DNA of 64,000 nucleotides from NCBI RefSeq assembly GCF_011764565.1, contig NZ_AP022871.1, forward strand, positions 558,001 to 622,000, written 5' to 3'. Each line of letters opens with the position of its first letter. Position 1 is the first letter of the stretch. This DNA comes from Phytohabitans suffuscus (GTDB taxonomy: Bacteria > Actinomycetota > Actinomycetes > Mycobacteriales > Micromonosporaceae). This document shows, piece by piece, positions 49,801 to 58,119 of the stretch. A program made the translations under genes and the position numbers. The notes beneath the pieces were generated by a model. That model was not told where the DNA came from. It made no database searches and saw nothing but the letters and a program-made list of their open reading frames with translations.

Positions 49801-50943
49801 GCGCAGGCGCTGTTCGAGTCGCCCACGATCGAGGCACTCGCCCGGCGCGTGGACCGCGACCCGGGTCATCCGGCATCCCGGCTGGTCCGGCTGCGCGGCG
49901 ACGGCTCCGGGCCGCCGATCTACTGCTGGCCGGGACTCGGCGGCTACCCGATGAGCCTGCGCCTGCTCGCCAGCCGGCTCCACCTCGACCGGCCGTTCCT
50001 CGGCGTCCAGGCTCACGGCCTCAACGCCGGCGAGCGGCCGTACCCGACGATCGGCGAGATGGCCGCCCGCGACCTCGACCTGATCCGCCAGCACCAGCCC
50101 ACCGGCCCATACACGCTCTGGGGATACTCGTTCGGCTGCCGGGTCGCCTTCGAAGCGGCCAGCCGTCTGGAGGGCGCCGGCGAGACGGTGTCCGAGCTTC
50201 TGTTCATCGCCCCTGGCCGGCCATCGGTCGAGACCGGCGCGGCCAAGCCCGGCCGGACCTATGGCTTCGGCGACCCGGTGTTCGTCTCGATCCTGTTCTC
50301 CGTGTTCGCCGGTGGCCTTCCCCAGCCGCTGCTGGGTGAATGCCTCGCTGCGACGTGTGACGAGGACAGCTTCGTCGGGTTCGTCCGCGACTCGTTCGAG
50401 CACCTGGACGAGGAGTTGGTCCGCCGCATCGTCGACGTCGTGCGCCAGACGTTCCAGTTCGAGTACGCGCCACAGGAGCTGGCCCGGCGCCGCGTGAAGG
50501 CGCCGGTGACGGTCTTGCGGGCGCGTGGTGACGAGGACTCCTTCGTGGACAGTGTCTGGCCGCCGCGGGCACGGACCGGGCGCACCGCGCCGGCGGTCCG
50601 GACGCTGGCGGCCGACCACTACGCCCTGCTGCGCCGCGCGGGGGTGGACGAGCTGGTGGGCGCCATCGTCGCCGCTCGCGCAGAGAACGAGGCCAAACCG
50701 GAGAGGACCGAGTTCGCCATGCCGCACGTCAGTATCAAGCACTTCCCGCATGACCTCCGCCCCGACCAGACGTCGAGTCTCGTAGCGGCCATCACCAAGG
50801 CGGTGGGTACCGCCTTCGCCGTCGATGAGGGCGTCGTCTCGATCGCGCTGGAGTCGGTCACGCCCGACGACTGGAACGAAGAGGTCTACCTGCCCGAGAT
50901 CGCCAACCCCCGGGGGACGCTCGTGAAAGCGCCGAACTACTGA
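46870..50943 (+). CDS. Indigoidine-synthetase-like NRPS with tautomerase domain: A(Ox)-T-TE-4OT
   Basis: A 1357-residue single-module NRPS. The A domain has YTSGSTGRPKGIMIEH and NLYGPSECT; its code read by eye, DAWQFGLINK, is one change from the glutamine code DAWQFGLIDK of indigoidine synthetases. Between A8 (NQVKLRGFRVELDE) and A9 (LPHYMVP) lies an FMN-type Ox domain, about residues 470-860 (start RRTVFGRKTYRFYEGGE), as in BpsA/IndC. T serine S958 (GGNSLVAVG), TE serine S1087 (WGYSFGCR) and a TE histidine (AADHYALL) are intact. The last 74 residues (M1284 on, MPHVSIKHF) form a 4-oxalocrotonate-tautomerase-like domain. It probably activates, oxidises and cyclises glutamine. ATG 46864 is an alternative start. 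A TTA codon lies at 48616. Confidence 0.88.
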   Translation: MNDESIRGESLPDLLRGWVNADPGRIAVRDGSESLTFAELDSRSRELAGYLRRLGGGPDQTIGILMESSVDLMVGVWGVLYAGAAYLPLSPEYPEERLRYMVSDSATTVILVDERLRPRLEELAPEGTTFATVGDARRQAASISSPAVDLGPGHLAYVIYTSGSTGRPKGIMIEHGSIVSQLRWLATEQGLDEHRTVLQKTPLSFDAAQWEILAPACGSTVVMGEPGSYRDPQRLVELVKANEVTTLQAVPTLWQALVDTGELASCTSLTQLFSGGEVLSRALAVALLDALASATLVNLYGPSECTINASAHTVDRKSVGDGPDTIPIGQPVPGMRFSILDRKGRAVAAGETGELHIAGVQLARGYLHRPDLTAERFIVDPDAGDPRFDRLYRTGDLARYDEDGSVQFVGRVDNQVKLRGFRVELDEIKVAIERHDWVKRAEVVVRDDVLTGSHLVAFVELNPDEAALMDQGDHGAHHQSKRYRIQTKAQLSNLGVRTGGELDGRHRVVLPGREPTPAQRRTVFGRKTYRFYEGGEVTRADIARLLTMTPALPAARRPARTLGLAELGELLRYFGQFTSPARLLPKYGYASPGSLYGTQLHLELSGVAGLPPGYYYHHPIDHTLVLIRPAPAGKPRMRVHLTGRRRAIEPVYRNNVQEVLQIEAGHVAGLFDAVLPARGLRLGPARRTPAVRARLRCADDEIYLASFHVQAGIRSSTPLGVELYVQAHPGRVRDLPAGQYRYAGATLQRVSSELVLKRDVIAINQQVYERASFGVSILSRHADEWLRYVEVGRALQRLQHNDRQLGLMSSGYSSQTGHDLPSARRIAGILGESGGVASYFAVGGRVSDRQWHSEDMKEDSVHLRGPAEMLRDDLAGRLPHYMVPNRVTVLDTFPVHPSGKVDAAALRELDAASVHAAGVPQVTARTPTEEAIALLWQRALKVPATSVHDDFFAAGGNSLVAVGLISQINRELGGALPAQALFESPTIEALARRVDRDPGHPASRLVRLRGDGSGPPIYCWPGLGGYPMSLRLLASRLHLDRPFLGVQAHGLNAGERPYPTIGEMAARDLDLIRQHQPTGPYTLWGYSFGCRVAFEAASRLEGAGETVSELLFIAPGRPSVETGAAKPGRTYGFGDPVFVSILFSVFAGGLPQPLLGECLAATCDEDSFVGFVRDSFEHLDEELVRRIVDVVRQTFQFEYAPQELARRRVKAPVTVLRARGDEDSFVDSVWPPRARTGRTAPAVRTLAADHYALLRRAGVDELVGAIVAARAENEAKPERTEFAMPHVSIKHFPHDLRPDQTSSLVAAITKAVGTAFAVDEGVVSIALESVTPDDWNEEVYLPEIANPRGTLVKAPNY

Positions 50944-51551
50944 TGCGGGCGCTCTTCACCACGCTGGGCGAGGACCTCGCGACGATCGTCACGCGGGACC
51001 CGTCCGTCCACAGTAGAGCCGAGGCGCTGCTGCACCCGGCCCTGCCCGCCCTCTGGGCACATCGGTTGGCACACGGCCTGAGCCGACGCCGGCACCGCGG
51101 GCTGGCCCGCCTGGTCGCCTACCTGGCCCGCGCGCTCACCGGCATCGAGATCCACCCTGGCGCGCGGATGGGCCGGCGGGTCTTCATCGACCACGGCGTG
51201 GGAGTGGTGATCGGCGAGACGGCTCAGGTCGGCGACGACGTCACCATCTTCCATCAGGTGACGCTCGGCGCCGTCGGCTGGTGGCGGGACGCCTCGCGGG
51301 CTCCGGGCGAGCGCCGGCACCCGTGCATCGGTGACCGGGTGGTGCTCGGCGCCGGCGCGACAGTCCTCGGCCCGGTGACCGTCGGCGACGACGCTCTGGT
51401 CGGCGCGACGTCGCTGGTCCTCTACGACGTGCCCGCCGGAGCACGGGTGCGGGCGGCACCCGCGGCGGTCACGGTACGCGACCCGTCGCCCGGACACTGT
51501 GAGCCCGCCGTGGAGGCGCTACGGGCACTCGCCAGCTCCGGCTGCTGGTGA
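50943..51551 (+). CDS. cysE: Serine O-acetyltransferase (CysE-like)
   Basis: A 202-residue left-handed beta-helix acyltransferase with the CysE signatures GIEIHPGARMGRRVFIDHG, VGVVIGETAQVGDDVTIFH and GDRVVLGAGATVLGPV. It would convert serine and acetyl-CoA to O-acetylserine. The ATG overlaps the NRPS stop (TGATG), tying it to the pathway and not to general cysteine supply. The product is the expected co-substrate of the cysteine-synthase-like domain encoded next. Confidence 0.9.
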   Translation: MRALFTTLGEDLATIVTRDPSVHSRAEALLHPALPALWAHRLAHGLSRRRHRGLARLVAYLARALTGIEIHPGARMGRRVFIDHGVGVVIGETAQVGDDVTIFHQVTLGAVGWWRDASRAPGERRHPCIGDRVVLGAGATVLGPVTVGDDALVGATSLVLYDVPAGARVRAAPAAVTVRDPSPGHCEPAVEALRALASSGCW

Positions 51552-51609
51552 GCCACCTGACGCCACGACCTCGCCCAGCACAGAAACCGACATCGCAGCG
51601 GAGGTTCCG

Positions 51610-53829
51610 GTGACACATATCGGCATTCAGGAAAGCAACCTGTCCGGATCGGGATTCGAAGGGCTGCGCATCGCCAAGCAGCTGGGCGCACACGTCACCT
51701 TCTTCACCCGCGACCTGGACCGCTACCTCGAGGTACCGGGCGGCCCGGCGTACTTCGACAAGTACGTCGACGAGATCGTGCACTGCGAGACCAACGTCCT
51801 GGACGAGCTGATGCCACACGTGCTGGCGATCGGCGAAAAGCGCCCCTACCACGCCTTCCTCACGCTCGCCGAGTACGACGTGGTCGTGGCCGCCGAGGTC
51901 GCGGTGAAGCTCGGGTTGCCCACGGTCAGCGTCGAAGGCGTCACGGTGGCCCGCAACAAGGCGCTGATGCGCCGCCGCTGTGCCGAGGTGGGCCTGCCGA
52001 TGCCGGCCTTCCGCACGGTACGGACTCCGGGCGAGGCCGTCCGGGCGGCCGAGGAGATCGGGCTGCCCTGTGTGGTGAAACCCGCCGACGAGACAAGCAG
52101 CGCCGACGTACGCCGTTGCCGGACCGCGGCGCAGGCCGGCGAGCACGTCGCCCTGATCCAGACCCGCCACGTGAACACCCGCGGCCAGAGCCGCTACCAC
52201 GAGCTGATGGTCGAAGAGTGCCTGAGCGGACCCGAGGTGAGCGTGGAAGTGCTCGCCGAGGGCGACCGCTACGAGGTGCTCGGCGTGACGGACAAGGCCC
52301 TCGCCGGCCACGACTACTTCGTCGAGATCGGGCACAGCTTCCCCTCCAGCCTGCCCGCACCGATCGTCCGGGCCTGCGGCGATCTCGCGGTGGCCGCGCT
52401 GCGCGCCGTCGGCTTCGACCTCGGGATGGCCCACGTCGAGGTCCGGATCACCGGGTCCGGCCCGAAGCTGATCGAGATCAACCCGCGCCCGGCCGGTGGA
52501 AAGATCACCGAGCTGGTCGACCGGAGCCTTGGCATCTCCGGACTGGAGCTGGTGCTGCGGCAGTACCTGGGCCAGCCGCTGCCCGCCGAGGTGGTACCCG
52601 CCGAGCCGCCGGCCGGTGCCGCGATCCGGTACCTGTCGGCACCACCCGGCCAGGTGGTCGCCATCACCGGCCAGGACCGGGCCGCGGCGCTGCCCGGCGT
52701 CGTGGAGGTGACGCTCAAGCCCGCCCCGGGCTCGGTACTGCGGCCGTTGAAGCGCAACGGCGATCGGGCCGGGCATGTGCTGGTCGTGGCGGCCACCGCG
52801 CAGCTCGCCCAGCGCACCGCGGAGGCGGCCGCGCACGAGATCCACATCGAGACCCGGCCGGTGCCGCGGCGCCCGGTCGCGGCGAGCGTCGCCGAGCTCG
52901 TCGGACAGACGCAGCTGCTGCGGCTGCCGCTGGCGCGCGTGCTCGACGGTGTCCCCGAAGGCGCCGAGGTCCTCGCCAAGGTGGAGCTGGGCAACCCGCT
53001 GGCCAGCAGCAAGGATCGTCCCGCCCTGTTCATGTTGCGCGGGGCCGAGGAGCGCGGCCAGCTCACCCCCGGCACGGGAATCGTGGTGGAGGCGACCTCC
53101 GGCAACACCGGCATCTCTCTGGCCGCCCTCAGCGCGGCCCGGGGGTACCGCTGCATCCTCGTGCTGCCGGATAACGCCACCCCGGAGCGGGTCGGGATCC
53201 TGCGGGCCGTCGGGGCCGAGGTCGTACAGACCCCGCACCAGGGCGGGTACGCGGCGGCGGTGGCGAGGGCGGAGGAGATCCACCACGCCACGCCCGGCTC
53301 GTGGTTCTGCTGCCAGCACGAAAACGCCGACAACGTCCGCGCGCACTACGAGTCGACCGGCCCGGAAATCTGGTCCGATGTAGACGGTGAGATCGACGTC
53401 TTCGTCTGCGGTGTCGGCACCGGCGGCACACTGAGCGGGGCCGGCCGATTCCTCAAGGAGCGGCGGCCGTCGGTGCGGGTGGTCGCGGTCGAACCGGAAG
53501 GCTCGCCGCTGCTGTCCGGCGGAGAGCCCGGCACCCACGCCATCCCCGGCTTCAACGGCGGGTTCATCGCCGCGACGACCGACCGCGGCCTCATCGACGA
53601 GGTGGTCACGGTCTCCGACGCGGACGCGGTCACGGCCGCCCGGCGCCTGGCCTGCGATCTCGGCCTGCTGGTCGGTGTCTCATCGGGCGCGGTCGTACAC
53701 GCATGCGGAGTGCTCGCGCGCCGGCCGGAGCTCGCCAACCAGCGCGTGGTCACCCTGCTGCCGGACACCGGCGAGCGCTACCTGAGCCTCTGGGCCAGGG
53801 CCGACGCGGAGCTGGCGGGTACCCGGTGA
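51610..53829 (+). CDS. ATP-grasp ligase fused to cysteine-synthase-like PLP enzyme
   Basis: A 739-residue fusion. Residues 1-410 form an ATP-grasp ligase: ATP loop LPCVVKPADETSSADV, hinge EECLSGPEVSVEVL, metal site IEINPRPAGGKITEL. Residues about 440-735 form a fold-type II PLP enzyme: the lysine in GNPLASSKDRPALFM, the substrate loop EATSGNTGISLA, the phosphate cup GVGTGGTLSGAGRF and GVSSGAVVHA. The PLP half should replace the acetate of O-acetylserine with a nucleophile to give a beta-substituted alanine; the ligase half should form an amide bond. Start GTG 51610 follows GCGGAGG. The stop overlaps the next ATP-grasp gene (GTGA). Confidence 0.88.
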   Translation: MTHIGIQESNLSGSGFEGLRIAKQLGAHVTFFTRDLDRYLEVPGGPAYFDKYVDEIVHCETNVLDELMPHVLAIGEKRPYHAFLTLAEYDVVVAAEVAVKLGLPTVSVEGVTVARNKALMRRRCAEVGLPMPAFRTVRTPGEAVRAAEEIGLPCVVKPADETSSADVRRCRTAAQAGEHVALIQTRHVNTRGQSRYHELMVEECLSGPEVSVEVLAEGDRYEVLGVTDKALAGHDYFVEIGHSFPSSLPAPIVRACGDLAVAALRAVGFDLGMAHVEVRITGSGPKLIEINPRPAGGKITELVDRSLGISGLELVLRQYLGQPLPAEVVPAEPPAGAAIRYLSAPPGQVVAITGQDRAAALPGVVEVTLKPAPGSVLRPLKRNGDRAGHVLVVAATAQLAQRTAEAAAHEIHIETRPVPRRPVAASVAELVGQTQLLRLPLARVLDGVPEGAEVLAKVELGNPLASSKDRPALFMLRGAEERGQLTPGTGIVVEATSGNTGISLAALSAARGYRCILVLPDNATPERVGILRAVGAEVVQTPHQGGYAAAVARAEEIHHATPGSWFCCQHENADNVRAHYESTGPEIWSDVDGEIDVFVCGVGTGGTLSGAGRFLKERRPSVRVVAVEPEGSPLLSGGEPGTHAIPGFNGGFIAATTDRGLIDEVVTVSDADAVTAARRLACDLGLLVGVSSGAVVHACGVLARRPELANQRVVTLLPDTGERYLSLWARADAELAGTR

Positions 53830-55082
53830 CAAAGCGCCTGCTGATGGTCACGCCGTACGTGCAGTTCGTGCACAAGGCGCAGGCCGAGGGCTTCTGGGTC
53901 GCCGCGATCTGGGACCCGGCACAGGAGTCCGCGGACTACCTGCAGAGCGTGCGCGAGGCCGCCGACGCGTTCGAGCTGACCGACTTCCGCGACGACGCCG
54001 GGCTGCGCAAGGCGATCCGCGAGACGGCGCATCGCCACGGCGTGTCGAGCATCTACCACATCGGCCGGGAAGACAGCATGATCAGCGCCTTCGAGGTGGC
54101 CGAGGAACTGGGGCTGTCGCTCAACCCGCCGTCAGCCATCCGGCTGCTCGCCGACAAGCTCGCGATGCGGGAGCGGCTCGCCCAGCGCAATCTGTCCACA
54201 GTGGTCTTCGCCGCCGCCGGTACCCGGGCCGAGGTACCCGCCGCCGTGGCGGGGATCGGTGCGCCGGTCGTCGTCAAACCGACGTCGCTCGCCGGCAGCC
54301 GTGGCGTCTTCCTCTGGCAGTCGGACGAGGATCGCGCCACCTGGTTCGAGATCCTCGACGCCTACGGCTATCCGGGACCGTTCCTGGTCGAGGAGTACCT
54401 CCGGGGGCCGGAGTACAGCGTGGAGACCCTGAGCGTCGACGGCGTCCACCAGGTCGTCGGCATCACCCAGAAGTTCCTGGGCCCGCCGCCACTCTTCGTC
54501 GAGGTGGGCCACCTCCATCCGGCCCCGCTGCCGGCCGAGCGGCGGGACGCGATCGAAGAGCTGACCGTCGCCTTCCTCGACGCCTGCGGCTACCGGTTCG
54601 GGCCCGCGCACACCGAGGTGATCTGGACCCCGGGCGGGCCGCGCATCGTCGAGTCACAGCCGCGTCTCGGCGGCGACCGCATCCCCCGCCTGGTGGAGCT
54701 GAGCAGCGGGTTCGACCTCGAGCGGGCCATCTTCGCCGCGCTGGCCGGCCGCCCGACCAGCCCGACCCCGCACACCGGTACGGCCCTGGTCCGGTTCTTC
54801 ACCCTTCCATCCGGGCGGATCGACTCGGTGCACAACGTGGAGAGCGTCCGGCTACTGCCCTATGTGGACGAGCTCGAGCTGCGGGTGCGGCCTGGCGACA
54901 CGGTCGCGGCAGTACGTGACTCGAAGAGCCGGCACGGACACGTCATCGTCACCGCACAGACCCCACCGCAGGCCGTCGAGCGCTGCACGGAAGTGCTCTC
55001 GCTCGTCGAGGTCGTTGTCGACGGCGCACCCGCGCCGCTGGACGCCGCCCCTGACCGCATCACGGAAGGCACACCATCATGA
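53826..55082 (+). CDS. ATP-grasp amino-acid ligase
   Basis: A 418-residue ATP-grasp ligase of the L-amino-acid ligase/carnosine-synthase type. Visible motifs are APVVVKPTSLAGSRGVFLW (ATP), FLVEEYLRGPEYSVETL (hinge) and the metal-binding VESQPRLGGDRIPRLVEL. A C-terminal small domain ends near RHGHVIVTAQTP. It should join a carboxylate to an amine via an acyl phosphate. It overlaps its neighbours on both sides (GTGA at 53826, ATGA at 55079), showing tight co-expression with the fusion enzyme and the second ligase. Confidence 0.87.
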   Translation: MTKRLLMVTPYVQFVHKAQAEGFWVAAIWDPAQESADYLQSVREAADAFELTDFRDDAGLRKAIRETAHRHGVSSIYHIGREDSMISAFEVAEELGLSLNPPSAIRLLADKLAMRERLAQRNLSTVVFAAAGTRAEVPAAVAGIGAPVVVKPTSLAGSRGVFLWQSDEDRATWFEILDAYGYPGPFLVEEYLRGPEYSVETLSVDGVHQVVGITQKFLGPPPLFVEVGHLHPAPLPAERRDAIEELTVAFLDACGYRFGPAHTEVIWTPGGPRIVESQPRLGGDRIPRLVELSSGFDLERAIFAALAGRPTSPTPHTGTALVRFFTLPSGRIDSVHNVESVRLLPYVDELELRVRPGDTVAAVRDSKSRHGHVIVTAQTPPQAVERCTEVLSLVEVVVDGAPAPLDAAPDRITEGTPS

Positions 55083-56358
55083 CGGCAGCGAGACCTGAGC
55101 CCGCGATCGTCTTCGTCGGGTACAACGCGGCGTTCCTACGCGCGATCGACGAGCACCTGCCGCGCGGCGCCGTCGTCGTGCTGGAGGAGCCGGACATCAT
55201 CCACAAGCGCGATCTGGCGAACGCTCCCGCCGGCTTCCAGTGCCTGGACCGCATCGTGACGGCGAAGTACCACCAGTCCGCCGAGGCGCTGGAGACGGGC
55301 ATCGAACTGGCCGGGGCACGGCCGGTCGCCGCGGTCGTACCGGGCCTGGAGTATGCGGTGCCGTCCGCCGCGGCGCTCGCGGCCAAGCTGGGGCTGCCCG
55401 GCGCGGGCGAGCAGGCCGCCCTGGCGCTGCGCGACAAGATCCGCCTGCGCGAGGTCTCCGCCGCCGGGGCGTACGCAACCCGCGTTGGCAGGAGGCACAC
55501 GGCCCGGCCGACGTCCTCGCCTTCGCCGCCGGCGGGCCGGTGGTGCTGAAGCCCGCGAACCGGCAGGCAAGCGTCGGCGTACAGCTGCTCGACCGGGTCG
55601 ACAGCGCGGTCGCCGAGACGGCGTGGGCCCGCACCACCGCGGCCAGCGAGTACGAGCAGATCCCGGACCGGCCGTTGAACTGGCGCTATGTGGTGGAGGA
55701 GCGCCTGGTCGGGCCGGAGTACAGCGTCGAGGCGCTGGTCCGCGACGGCGAGGTCGTGTTCGAGAACGTCTCCGCCAAGACCGTCGTCGACGGCCCTTAC
55801 CCGATCGAGCTCGGCCACCTCGTTCCCGCGCCGCTGGACGCCGGCATCACCGCCCATTTCGCGGCCGCGCTGCGCGCGCTGGTACGTGCGACCGGGTTCG
55901 GCACGGGAATCCTGCACGCGGAGTGGATCCTCACCGGCGCCGGTCCGACCCTGGTGGAGTGCGCCGGACGCTGCCCGGGCGACCACCTCGTCGATCTCAT
56001 CGACCTGGCCTACGACGGCAAAGTACGGCTGTCCCTGATCGACCTGCTGGCCGGCCGGCCGGCGGCGCTGCCGGCCCGGGCGGTACAGGCAGCGGCGATC
56101 CGTTTCCTCACCGCCGAGCCCGGCACCGTGACCGGCGTCTCCGGCGTCGACACGGCACGCCAGCTGCCCGGCGTACGCGACGTGGCGGTCGACGTCGAGC
56201 CCGGTTCGACCGTCGGAGCATGGACCTCCTCCTGGGACCGCCCGGGGCACGTGCTGGTGACCGGGGCGGACCCCGAAGGCGCGCGGCACAACGCGTTGAC
56301 CGCGGCCGCGACCGTCCGCATCGACACCACGAGCGGTGGAGCCGGGCATGCCGACTAG
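55079..56358 (+). CDS. Second stand-alone ATP-grasp ligase, frameshifted
   Basis: About 426 residues after restoring one base in the G run at 55466-55469. The first 130 residues read from ATG 55079 (AIVFVGYNAAFLRAIDEH). The shifted frame then gives GGPVVLKPANRQASVGVQLL, VVEERLVGPEYSVEALV and a variant metal site LVECAGRCPGDHLVDLIDLA in which the usual E-x-N/Q-x-R is E-C-A-G-R. The variant could alter metal binding or substrate position. It is a paralogue of the preceding ligase and probably adds another residue. Confidence 0.82.
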
Positions 56359-57597
56359 CGGCGCGTCGCTGCTGCGACGGATGCCCGGCGGCTCGGTCGG
56401 GCTGCGGCTCGCCGTGATGGCCCTCATCACGGCCATCGGCACCGGCGGGTTCCTGTCGATCTCGGTCGTCTTCGTCACCCGGATCGTGCACCTCTCCCCC
56501 GCGACCCTCGGCCTCGGTCTGACCACCGCCGCGGCGATCGCCCTGGCCACCGCCGTCCCGATCGGGATGCTCGCCGACCGGGTCGGGCCCAAGCGGGTAC
56601 AGGTCGGGATCAGCCTGTGGCGCTGCGTCTGCTTCATCGGGTACCCGTTCATCCAGAACACCTGGCAGTTCTTCGCCGTCGTCTGCCTGCTCGGGCTCGT
56701 GGAAAAGTCCGCCGCGCCGATGGAGCAGGCCCTGGTCGGCCAGGCCGTGGCCACGAGCGAACGGGTCCGGGTGCTCGCCACGTTGCGTTCGATGCGCAAC
56801 GTCGGCTTCACCATCGGGGCGCTGCTCGGCAGCCTCGGCCTCCTGATCGACACCCGACCGGGCTACGCCGCCATCCTGCTCACCAACGCGGCCACCTTCG
56901 CCTTGTGCGCGCTGCTGGCCGCGCGGCTGCCCCTGATGAACCCCCCGGTGGCCGGGCTGCGCCGCCGCTACTCCGTCGCCGTGCTGCGTGACCGGCCCTT
57001 TCTCGCCTTCACCGGCGTGAACGCCGTGCTCGCCACCCACATGACGCTGCTGAGCATCGGGCTTCCACTGTGGATCGTCGGGCACACCTCTGTGTCGAAG
57101 GCGGTGATCGCGCCCCTGCTGGCGGTCAACACGGTGCTCGCGGTCCTGCTACAAGTCCGGGCGAGCCGCGGCACCGAAGAGATCCACGGCACCGGCCGGG
57201 CGTTACGGCGGGCCGGGCTCGCGCTAGCCGTGTGCTGCCTGCTCGCCCTCACGGTGCCGCACTTGGCGACCGTCCCAGCGGTCGCGGTACTTGTCGCGGC
57301 GATGGTCGCACTGACCGCGGGCGAACTACTGCAGGGCGCCGGCGGCTCAGGGGTTCGTACCTGATGGCCCGGTCCGGCCAGGAGAGCGTGTACCACTCCG
57401 TGTACTGGCTCAACGTAAGCCTGCAACAGATCGCCGCACCGGTCGCCCTCACTGTGGTGGTCGCCACCGGCACGGCGGGCTGGCTCGCGCTCGCGGCGGT
57501 GCTGGGCGCGGCCGGCCTGGCCGCACCGGCCATCGTCCGGTGGGCCCAGTCCCGCCTGGTGACGGCACCGGAAGAACCCGTTCCCGCCCCGGCATAA
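56348..57597 (+). CDS. MFS transporter, frameshifted
   Basis: About 416 residues with 11-12 hydrophobic helices after restoring one base near 57341-57346 (GELLQGAGG, then SYLMARSGQESVYHSVYWLN). The MFS loop motif is GMLADRVGPKRVQVG. It starts 10 bases inside the end of the ATP-grasp gene, so it belongs to the operon and is the likely exporter of the peptide product. A TTA codon lies at 57203. Confidence 0.82.
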
Positions 57598-57650
57598 CCG
57601 ATACAACCAGGTTTCCCGGCGACAGTCGCCGGCCGATCAAAGGAGTCACC

Positions 57651-58103
57651 ATGCCCCTCCCGCTCTTCGTCCCGCCGGGCGTCGGTGAGGTCATCAAGAT
57701 CCGCGACACGAAAGAGACCACCATCAAGCTCAGCTCGGCCGACACCAACGGCGAGTTCGCCTTCCTCGAGCACCGGATGGCCCCCTACGCGTCCGGCGCG
57801 GCGCTGCACATTCACAAGAAGTCCCGCGAGGCCATCTACGTCGTGCACGGCGAGATCGAGTTCATCGTCGGCGACGCCAAGGAGACCGGCGGAGCGGGCT
57901 CGCTGCTGCACATCCCGCCGTTCGCACCGCACGGCTTCACGAACGCCAGCGACAAGGAAGCGCTCCTGCTGTTCATGCTGTACCCGGTCAACAACCGGGA
58001 CGACTACATGCGTGGGCTGGGCGAGCTCACCAAGGACGGCCGCAACCCGACCCGGGAGGAGCTGGCCGCGCACATGGAACGCTACGACCAGTTCCTGCTC
58101 TGA
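57651..58103 (+). CDS. Cupin-domain protein
   Basis: A 150-residue single cupin. Motif 1 is ALHIHKKSREAIYVVHGE with two His and one Glu ligand, and motif 2 is LLHIPPFAPHGFTN with the last His. A mononuclear metal dioxygenase, isomerase or sensor role is possible; the family does not tell. An AAAGGAG site precedes the ATG. It could cyclise, isomerise or oxidise the NRPS product. Confidence 0.78.
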   Translation: MPLPLFVPPGVGEVIKIRDTKETTIKLSSADTNGEFAFLEHRMAPYASGAALHIHKKSREAIYVVHGEIEFIVGDAKETGGAGSLLHIPPFAPHGFTNASDKEALLLFMLYPVNNRDDYMRGLGELTKDGRNPTREELAAHMERYDQFLL

Positions 58104-58119
58104 GCCACCGCACGGCACG

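Noticed and set aside
46870..50943. Plain indigoidine (blue pigment) cluster
   Set aside because: The NRPS is similar, but the usual glycosidase and phosphatase partners are missing and CysE, CysK-like and ATP-grasp genes are translationally coupled instead.
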